Shown here one piece after another: positions 6,385-11,128 of a stretch of DNA of 11,128 nucleotides. The DNA is from Pinisolibacter sp040275425 (lineage in GTDB: Bacteria > Pseudomonadota > Alphaproteobacteria > Rhizobiales > Ancalomicrobiaceae). The translations under genes were made by a program, and so were the position numbers. Under the pieces are notes generated by a model, which saw nothing but the letters and a program-made list of their open reading frames with translations, was not told the DNA's origin and ran no database searches. Each line of letters starts with the position of its first letter. Position 1 is the stretch's first letter. The stretch spans positions 1 to 11,128 of the forward strand of contig JBEOKB010000216.1 in assembly GCA_040275425.1 (NCBI GenBank), in the 5' to 3' direction.

Positions 6385-7680
6385 TCAGCCCCAGATGTCC
6401 GCGGTGATGTTGCGGAACCAGCTCTGGGCGTAGAGAACCTCGCGCTTGCGATCCTCCGCCGACGCGTCGAGCGGCGACAGACCGCCCGATCCCGCCACTT
6501 CGGCGATCGCGTTCTTCTCCGCGTCGTAGGAATAGACGCCGGCGACGGAGAAGGCGTGGTCCTCACCCGCGATCGAGTAGCAGGTGTTGACGTAGGTCGG
6601 AGTCGGAGCCGCCCCGCCCTTGAGCATGGCGACGATGGCGGCGGCCGCCACCTTCGCCTGCGAGTTCGCGGCATAGCCCGACTTGGGCATGGCCGCCGCG
6701 TCGCAGCCGTCGCCGATGACGTGGACGCCCGCGACCTTCTTCGATTCGAAGGTCGCCTTGTTGACCGGTGCCCAGTTTCCCTCGGTCAGCCCGGCGTCGA
6801 AGGCGATCTGACCCGCCTTCTGCGGTGGGATCACGTTGACCACCGCGCCCTTGATCGTGTCGAACTCGGTCGCCACGCTCATGCCGGCCACGTCGATCGC
6901 CGTGGGCTTGCCGCCCTTGGCCGCCGGAACCCAGTCGATCATGCTGTTGGCCGTGCCGAAACCGTAGAACTTCGCCCAGGCCTGCTCGAACAGCTTCTGC
7001 TTGGAGAAGGCGTCCTTGGCGTCGAGGATGATCACCTTGGACTTCGGCTTGTTGTGCTTGAAGTAGTGGGCGACCAGGCTGGCGCGCTCGTAGGGGCCGG
7101 GCGGGCAGCGGTAGGGATTGGGCGGCGCCACCATCACGAACACGCCGCCGTCGGGCATCGCCTCGAGCTGCTTGCGCAGCAGTTCGGTCTGCGCACCGGC
7201 CTTCCAGGCGTGCGGCATGGTCGCCGCCGCCTCGGCCGAATAGCCGGGCACCGCCCCCCAGGCGAAGTCGATGCCGGGCGACACCACGCAGCGATCGTAG
7301 GGGAACTTCTGCCCACCCTTGGTGGTCACCACCTTGGCCGCGCCGTCGATGCCCACCACCAGATCGTGGACCACCTTGACCCCGCGCTTGGCGAGCCCGG
7401 CATAGCCGAACTTCAGGCTCTCGAGCTTGCGCTCGCCCGACAGCACCTCGTTGCTCATGAAGCAGGTGTAGAAGTCCTGATTGGGCTCGATCAGGGTCAC
7501 CTCGATCGAGGGATCGGCCATGCGGATGTACTTGGCGGCGGTCGCGCCGCCCGGGCCGCCGCCGACGACGACGACCTTGCCGCCCGCCGCGCGGGCGATG
7601 TTCGGCATGGCCAGGGAGCCGGTGAGCAGCGAGGCGGCACCGGCGGACAACAGGAATTGACGACGATCGAAATTGGTCAT
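6385..7680 (-). CDS. fccB: Flavocytochrome c sulfide dehydrogenase, FAD subunit (FccB/SoxF)
   Basis: This 431-residue protein starts at the ATG at 7680, with GGGGGA 7 bases upstream; a GTG at 7701 overlapping the fccA stop is less likely because it has no ribosome-binding site. A Tat signal (NFDRRQFLL, then a hydrophobic run to about residue 32) exports it folded. The FAD-binding motif VVVVGGGPGGATAAKYI is at 36-52. The conserved family cysteines are visible: Cys73 in YTCFMSNEVLSG (expected covalent FAD attachment), Cys192 in NPYRCPPGPYER and Cys367 in NTCYS (expected disulfide pair). A second nucleotide-binding motif, VIGDGCDA, is at 321-328. The enzyme oxidises sulfide in the periplasm, passing electrons through FAD to its cytochrome partner. 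The neighbouring diheme cytochrome gene upstream is the expected FccA. SQR-type enzymes lack the Tat signal and this Cys set, so the FccB call is strong. Confidence 0.92.
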   Translation of the reverse strand: MTNFDRRQFLLSAGAASLLTGSLAMPNIARAAGGKVVVVGGGPGGATAAKYIRMADPSIEVTLIEPNQDFYTCFMSNEVLSGERKLESLKFGYAGLAKRGVKVVHDLVVGIDGAAKVVTTKGGQKFPYDRCVVSPGIDFAWGAVPGYSAEAAATMPHAWKAGAQTELLRKQLEAMPDGGVFVMVAPPNPYRCPPGPYERASLVAHYFKHNKPKSKVIILDAKDAFSKQKLFEQAWAKFYGFGTANSMIDWVPAAKGGKPTAIDVAGMSVATEFDTIKGAVVNVIPPQKAGQIAFDAGLTEGNWAPVNKATFESKKVAGVHVIGDGCDAAAMPKSGYAANSQAKVAAAAIVAMLKGGAAPTPTYVNTCYSIAGEDHAFSVAGVYSYDAEKNAIAEVAGSGGLSPLDASAEDRKREVLYAQSWFRNITADIWG

Positions 7681-7697
7681 GGCTCTGTCCCCCGCGC

Positions 7698-8297
7698 TCA
7701 CTTCACGCCGGCGTAGTAGTGAAGGATCGGCTGGAACGCGTCGGCTCCGCCCTGCTCCTGCACGAGCGCCTCGAACTTCGCCTTCTGACGCTTCTCCATC
7801 TCGCGCTTGCCGGAGAGGAAGTCGACGATCGAATACTGCATGTAGGGCAGATGCTGGCCCGCCAGCACGCCGACGCCGTCGCCGACCCGGCCCTCGTCCT
7901 CGTGACAGGACTCGCAGTACTTCTTGGCCAGCGCCTTGCCCGCCTTGGCCTTGGCCGCGTCGACGGTCTGGCCCGGCCGCTGGAACGGCTTGCTCTGGAA
8001 GAACTTGGCCATTGCCGCGATCTCGTCGTCGGAATAGCCCTTGGCGATGCGCGCCATCACCGTCGAGGGACGCTTGCCGGACTTGAAGTCCTTCATCGAC
8101 ATGACGAAGTAGTCGATCGACAGCGAGGCGATGGTCGGCGACGCCGGCCCCAGGCTCGATCCGTCCGGTCCATGGCAGCCCGCGCAGGTGCTCGCGAGCA
8201 GTTCGGCATTCCCCTCGGCCAGAGCCGCGCCGGAATACCCGGCGATGACCGTGGCCGCCGCGACTCCGAGAAGTCGGCGCAGGACGTTCGTCTTCAT
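7698..8297 (-). CDS. fccA: Diheme cytochrome c, FccA/SoxE-type partner of FccB
   Basis: The product is 199 residues from the ATG at 8297, preceded by AGGGGGGAGA. A Sec signal peptide (hydrophobic 9-26, cleavage likely after AALA at 27) directs it to the periplasm. It has two class I haem sites, CAGCH (38-42) and CESCH (128-132), and Met residues that may be distal ligands in the following segments. Two similar cytochrome domains are joined by a short linker near residue 105-125. Length and position directly before fccB match the diheme subunit of flavocytochrome c sulfide dehydrogenase, which receives electrons from the FAD subunit. The stop lies 17 bases before the fccB start, consistent with cotranscription. 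It is the first gene of the five-gene minus-strand operon. A generic cytochrome c4 is the main alternative, but context favours FccA. Confidence 0.87.
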   Translation of the reverse strand: MKTNVLRRLLGVAAATVIAGYSGAALAEGNAELLASTCAGCHGPDGSSLGPASPTIASLSIDYFVMSMKDFKSGKRPSTVMARIAKGYSDDEIAAMAKFFQSKPFQRPGQTVDAAKAKAGKALAKKYCESCHEDEGRVGDGVGVLAGQHLPYMQYSIVDFLSGKREMEKRQKAKFEALVQEQGGADAFQPILHYYAGVK

Positions 8298-8492
8298 TGG
8301 TCTCCCCCCTTTGCGTTCGTCTTTCGACACGTCACCGCCTTCTTGGTGAGGCGGTTGAACGACGGCGATGCGCGACACGTCTCCCTTGGTCGGGGCCCCG
8401 GACGGCCGTGACCGCCGTCTCTCGCGAAACCCCTGGTTCATGCAACATCGCTTGATCTACATATGATGATATAATGCGGCATTCGTCCTCAA

Positions 8493-8510
8493 TTTTTTTC
8501 GTTTTTTTCG
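8493..8510. repeat. Tandem 9-base T-tract repeat
   Basis: TTTTTTTCG occurs twice in tandem. The tracts are one near-helical turn apart, which favours DNA curvature. On the minus strand they appear as A-tracts just upstream of the weak fccA promoter candidate, where an UP element would sit. Confidence 0.6.
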
Positions 8511-8648
8511 AACAGAGCAGTAGAATGTCAGATCTTTACTGCATCGCAGCGAAAAATTCCGCCGCTTATTGCGGACGCACAAGCGAGACCGCACCGCAAT
8601 ACACGGAGGCGCGGTGACTTGACGCAGGTGCCGCGCGTGCGGCGACTC

Positions 8649-8677
8649 CGCTCTTCTCGACGAAGCCGAGAAGAGCG
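8649..8677. other. Hairpin-forming inverted repeat in the control region
   Basis: An 11-base-pair perfect stem (8649-8659 with 8667-8677, core GCTCTTCTCG) has a 7-base loop. No T-run follows on either strand, so it is not a standard terminator. It may be an operator or part of a structured leader or small RNA. No function can be assigned. Confidence 0.55.
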
Positions 8678-8818
8678 TCCGACGAACACGTGAATCCGAA
8701 TTTCTCAATTCTCGCGCCCACTTCGCGTCCCCGACCCGACCGCTCGACCGCGCTCCCCGACGGAGGCACACGCGGACTCTCCCACCGAAAGTCACCTCGA
8801 GGCGCGTTTCGACCCGAC

Positions 8819-8846
8819 TTGAATCGATTGAAGAACATCTTAATAT
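8819..8846 (+). promoter_or_regulatory. Candidate sigma-70-type promoter for soxY
   Basis: TTGAAT (8819-8824) and TAATAT (8841-8846) are separated by 16 bases, in a locally AT-rich patch, about 200 bases before soxY. An AATCGATT palindrome lies inside the spacer, which could be a repressor site. This is the best promoter-like pair upstream of soxY by eye; it is not proven. Confidence 0.45.
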
Positions 8847-8867
8847 GCCGATTTGCTGATTTCTCGC

Positions 8868-8879
8868 TCGGTCGACCGA
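8868..8879. promoter_or_regulatory. 12-base palindrome TCGGTCGACCGA, possible operator
   Basis: A perfect palindrome lies 21 bases downstream of the candidate soxY -10 element, where a repressor could act. In GC-rich DNA such palindromes do arise by chance, so the role is tentative. Confidence 0.3.
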
Positions 8880-9045
8880 TGCCGGTCCGCCCGCTCCGGT
8901 CGCCGTCCGAGCCCGATTGCCGCCCGCCCGCCTCGGCCCCGCGTCGAAGGAGCGGGTGGACGACGCACACGCCCGCTTCAGACGGGCTGCGACCGCGCGG
9001 CGCCGATCGGCGCGGCGGAAGGAAGACCCCGGGGAGAGCCGATCG

Positions 9046-9498
9046 ATGTCCGAATACACCCGCCGTCAGACGCTGACCTTCGGTGCCGCCGCCTTCTTGA
9101 GCGGCGGGCTTCTCACCGCCGCGCCGGCCTTCGCCGCCAACGACACCGCCGACGTCGTCAAGGCGTTCCTCGCCGGCAGGGAGCCGGTCAAGGGCAAGAT
9201 CACCCTCGACCTGCCCGAGATCGCCGAGAACGGCAACACCGTGCCCCTAGGCGTCCTCGTCGACAGCCCGATGACCGCCCAGTCCCACGTCTCCGAGATC
9301 GTCGTGCTCGCCGAGGGCAATCCCAACAGCGCGGTCGTCAGGTTCGGGCTCACCCCCGCCTCGGGCAAGGCCGAGATCTCGGTCCGCATCCGCCTCGCCG
9401 CCACCCAGAACGTCGTCGTCCTGGCCAGGACCAGCGACGGGGCGGTCTACATGGAGAAGAAGTCGGTCAAGGTGACCGTCGCCGGCTGCGGCGGCTGA
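9046..9498 (+). CDS. soxY: SoxY, covalent sulfur-carrier protein
   Basis: This 150-residue protein starts at the ATG at 9046, with GGGGAGA 8 bases upstream. A Tat signal (YTRRQTLTFGAAAF, then cleavage after AFA near residue 30) exports it. The carrier tail at the C-terminus reads VAGCGG, with Cys148 two residues from the end: this swinging-arm cysteine binds sulfur intermediates in SoxYZ. The usual tail is GGCGG; here the first Gly is Ala, a mild change that keeps the cysteine and the two final glycines. The body has the SoxY immunoglobulin-like pattern, including PLGVLVDSPMT (67-77) and VVRFGLTP (97-104). SoxZ, its usual next-door partner, is not adjacent but lies at the end of the opposite operon. 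The next gene in this operon is a YeeE-family transporter. Identification is firm. Confidence 0.92.
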   Translation: MSEYTRRQTLTFGAAAFLSGGLLTAAPAFAANDTADVVKAFLAGREPVKGKITLDLPEIAENGNTVPLGVLVDSPMTAQSHVSEIVVLAEGNPNSAVVRFGLTPASGKAEISVRIRLAATQNVVVLARTSDGAVYMEKKSVKVTVAGCGG

Positions 9499-9611
9499 TC
9501 TCCCCTCCCCCGCGCCGTCCGGGCTCGTCGCCCGCGTCGCGCTTCGCTCTTCGTTGCACATCGACGTCGCCGGGTCGCCGAACCGACCGGCGCGACCGGG
9601 AGATCGTCCTC

Positions 9612-10703
9612 ATGGAAGCCCTGCGCGCACTCGTCACCGAACACGCCGCCGTATCGCTCGCGCTCGGAGGCCTGATCATCGGCATCGTCTTCGGCGCCGT
9701 CGTTCAACGCACCAACTTCTGCACGATGGGCTCGCTCTCCGACTGGCAGAACTTCGGCGACACCCGCCGCCTGCGCTCCTGGTGGCTCGCCACCGCCACG
9801 GCGATCGCCGGCGTCCAGATCCTGCGCGGCCTCGGCGTCGTCGATCCCACCCGATCGATGTACCTGATGCCGACCTTCGACTGGGCCGGCGCCGTCATCG
9901 GCGGCCTGCTGTTCGGCTTCGGCATGGTCTTCGCGGGCGGCTGCGCCAGCCGCAATCTCGTGCGCGCCGGCACCGGCGATCTGCGCTCGCTCCTGACCAT
10001 CGTCGTGATGGCGATCACCGGCTACGTCGCCATCGGCGGCCTGCTCGGCCCCGTCCGCGTCGCCCTGTCGAGTGCCACCGCCGTCGACCTCGCCGCGCTG
10101 AGGATCCCCAATCAGGGCCTCGGCGCCGTCCTCGCCCACGTCACCGGCCTGCCGCTCGCCCGCGCCGACGCGGTCGCCGCCGTCGCCGTGGTCGCCGCGA
10201 TCGCCGCCTGGTGCTTCGCCTCGCCCACCTTCCGCGCCTCGCCGATCCACGTCGTCGCCGGCCTCGGCGTCGGCGCCTGCGTCGTCGCCGGATGGGCCCT
10301 GACCGGCCTCGCCTTCGACGAACTGTCCGATGCCCCGGTCGCCCCGGGATCGCTCACCTTCGTCCGCCCCGCCGGCGACGCCCTCGAATGGATGCAGCGC
10401 TTCACCGCCTCCCGCATCCCCGGCTTCGGCGTCACCGCCGTATTCGGCACCATGCTCGGCGCCTTCCTCACCGCCGCCGTCGGCCGCCGGCTCGAACTCG
10501 CCACCTTCTACGACGTGAGCGACACCGTCCGGCATCTGTTCGGCGCGGTACTGATGGGCATCGGCGGCGTGGTCGCGCTCGGCTGCACCGTCGGTCAGGC
10601 CGTCACCGGCGCCGCAACCCTGGCGATGAGCTCGTTCCTGGTCTTCGCCGCCCTCGTCGTCGGCGGCGTCGTCGGCATGAAGGTGCTGGAGAATCTCGAC
10701 TGA
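9612..10703 (+). CDS. YeeE/YedE (TsuA-type) sulfur-compound transporter
   Basis: This 363-residue inner-membrane protein has about nine or ten hydrophobic helices. Three family cysteine loops are present: Cys37 in QRTNFCTMG, Cys111 in AGGCASRNLVRAGTGDLRS, and Cys325 in LGCTVGQAVTG. In TsuA, the structurally studied thiosulfate importer of this family, three such cysteines line the path. The ATG at 9612 follows GGGAGA at 8 bases. It is 113 bases downstream of soxY and probably cotranscribed. Homologues next to sox genes (sometimes called SoxT) are thought to move thiosulfate or another sulfur species, but the substrate is not shown by sequence. The N- and C-terminal halves look related, as in the family. 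The length fits the long single-chain form. A role in moving SoxYZ-derived sulfur into the cytoplasm is inference. Confidence 0.87.
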   Translation: MEALRALVTEHAAVSLALGGLIIGIVFGAVVQRTNFCTMGSLSDWQNFGDTRRLRSWWLATATAIAGVQILRGLGVVDPTRSMYLMPTFDWAGAVIGGLLFGFGMVFAGGCASRNLVRAGTGDLRSLLTIVVMAITGYVAIGGLLGPVRVALSSATAVDLAALRIPNQGLGAVLAHVTGLPLARADAVAAVAVVAAIAAWCFASPTFRASPIHVVAGLGVGACVVAGWALTGLAFDELSDAPVAPGSLTFVRPAGDALEWMQRFTASRIPGFGVTAVFGTMLGAFLTAAVGRRLELATFYDVSDTVRHLFGAVLMGIGGVVALGCTVGQAVTGAATLAMSSFLVFAALVVGGVVGMKVLENLD

Positions 10704-10719
10704 CGCCGACGTCGACGGC

Positions 10720-10758
10720 GGCGAGGGGTCGACCGTCCGGACGCGTCGACCCCTCGCC
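10720..10758. terminator. Strong hairpin after the YeeE-type gene, possible bidirectional terminator
   Basis: A perfect 14-base-pair inverted repeat (10720-10733 with 10745-10758) begins 17 bases after the transporter stop. The 11-base loop holds a further palindrome (CGTCCGGACG), so the stem can extend. There is no T-run, so it departs from the classical intrinsic form. It also lies beyond the 3' end of the tRNA on the other strand, so it could serve both transcripts. Confidence 0.5.
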
Positions 10759-10800
10759 CGGTGGGCGAAGATCTTCTCGGCATCGATGATCGGGGAAGAA

Positions 10801-10875
10801 TGGTGGGCGCGACAGGGATCGAACCTGTGACCCCTTCGGTGTGAACGAAGTGCTCTCCCGCTGAGCTACGCGCCC
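10801..10875 (-). tRNA. tRNA-Val (anticodon CAC)
   Basis: The minus strand folds as a 75-base tRNA: a 7-base-pair acceptor stem (GGGCGCG with CGCGCCC), D arm GCTC/GAGC, anticodon stem CTTCG/CGAAG with loop TTCACAC, and T arm ACAGG/CCTGT with TTCGATC loop. The anticodon CAC reads the Val codon GUG. The 3' CCA is encoded (10801-10803). A short variable loop (GGGTC) is normal. All expected stems pair. Confidence 0.96.
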
Positions 10876-10893
10876 CCGTGTGCGGAACGGGGC

Positions 10894-10923
10894 GATATAA
10901 GGGGGACCGGCCGACCAAGTCAA
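10894..10923 (-). promoter_or_regulatory. Promoter of tRNA-Val
   Basis: On the minus strand, TTGACT (10923-10918) is followed after 17-18 bases by TTATAT/TATATC (10900-10894), about 19 bases before the tRNA 5' end. This is close to the sigma-70 consensus with a GC-rich spacer, and well placed for a short leader. Confidence 0.65.
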
Positions 10924-11128
10924 GCGCCGGTCGGCACTTTCCACCCCTCCTCGCCCGACGCCTCGGAGCCCGTCTCGAAAGTCGGCGGCGGAGGATCGGC
11001 GAGGGATTTTTCCGCCCGTCAGGAGAAGATCGATGCCGATATCGCGACGTCGGCGAAATCTTCGACACCGTGGGGGGACCTTTGCGCAATTGCCGGGACG
11101 CGTCGAAACGGCTCGTTCGTGGGCGCGG
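10924..11128. other. Unassigned sequence at the window end
   Basis: No gene is supported in these 205 bases. There is no open frame with a credible start and coding bias, and only an 8-base palindrome (TTGCGCAA, 11082-11089) stands out. It is probably the upstream region of a gene outside the window. Confidence 0.5.

Larger units (their letters stand above)
8298..9045. promoter_or_regulatory. Divergent control region between fccA and soxY
   Basis: No convincing gene is seen in these 748 bases; open frames here lack coding bias and good starts. The middle (about 8455-8560) is far richer in A/T than the rest of the window and holds two 7-T tracts as a tandem 9-base repeat (8493-8510), probably bent DNA or an UP element. 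A weak minus-strand promoter may be TTGAGG (8492-8487) with TATCAT (8471-8466), spacer 15. Inverted repeats include 8517-8522/8537-8542, 8567-8574/8594-8601 and a hairpin 8649-8677. In the leader on the fccA side a 7-base-pair hairpin (8334-8355) and a repeat of CGACACGTC (8325-8333 and 8373-8381) are seen. These could bind a sulfur-responsive regulator, but no regulator gene is in the window. Confidence 0.6.

Noticed and set aside
8298..8441. N-terminal extension of fccA up to 8441
   Set aside because: The extension has no domain or signal feature, while the ATG at 8297 has an excellent ribosome-binding site and starts a clean signal peptide.
8493..8510. T-tracts as intrinsic terminator
   Set aside because: No GC-rich hairpin stands directly before them on the plus strand, and no gene is transcribed towards them on that strand.
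8690..9076. Possible small gene in the control region on the plus strand
   Set aside because: It overlaps the soxY start in another frame, has no clear ribosome-binding site, and the product is Arg/Pro-rich without any motif.
1..11128. CRISPR arrays, insertion sequences or phage genes
   Set aside because: No regularly spaced repeats, transposase or integrase motifs, or terminal inverted repeats with target duplications were seen; the tRNA has no attachment-site copy nearby in the window.

Overview
The window is GC-rich DNA with dense, short-spaced operons and strong C/G preference at third codon positions. Gene content (Sox and flavocytochrome c sulfide oxidation genes, a hydrogenase-4-like membrane complex without hydrogenase ligands, Tat-exported redox proteins) fits an alphaproteobacterium able to oxidise reduced sulfur, perhaps of the Hyphomicrobiales. 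The taxonomic call is inference; no rRNA is present.

Layout. (1) Bases 1-3919, plus strand: the 3' part of an operon for a membrane complex related to hydrogenase-4 and complex I: hyfE-like (5' end outside the window), hyfF-like, a NuoC-NuoD fusion (hyfG-like) and a NuoB-like subunit (hyfI-like). The large subunit has lost the N-terminal Cys pair that binds Ni-Fe, and no ferredoxin gene (hyfH) lies between the G and I genes. It therefore looks like an energy-converting-hydrogenase-related (Ehr-type) complex rather than a hydrogenase. (2) Bases 3920-4004: a convergent gap with two small hairpins. (3) Bases 4005-8297, minus strand: a five-gene sulfur electron-transfer operon, transcribed fccA (diheme cytochrome), fccB (flavocytochrome c sulfide dehydrogenase), a NapC/NirT-type membrane tetraheme cytochrome, a periplasmic tetraheme cytochrome made by internal duplication, then soxZ. 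(4) Bases 8298-9045: a 748-base divergent control region with an AT-rich core, two phased T-tracts and several inverted repeats, and no convincing gene. (5) Bases 9046-10703, plus strand: soxY, then a YeeE/YedE (TsuA-type) sulfur-compound transporter. (6) Bases 10704-11128: a strong hairpin, tRNA-Val(CAC) on the minus strand with its promoter, and unassigned sequence.

How the genes may work together. FccAB would oxidise sulfide in the periplasm and pass electrons to FccA haems. The other two multihaem cytochromes in the operon could link this to the membrane quinone pool through the NapC-like protein. SoxY and SoxZ would together form the sulfur-carrying SoxYZ, although their genes sit at opposite ends of the locus in divergent transcription units. 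The YeeE-type protein could move thiosulfate or a related sulfur species across the membrane. No SoxXA, SoxB or SoxCD gene is present, so the window on its own does not encode a full Sox thiosulfate pathway. The most unusual points are the split soxY/soxZ, the fccAB-NapC-tetraheme-soxZ operon, and the ligand-less hydrogenase-like complex beside it.
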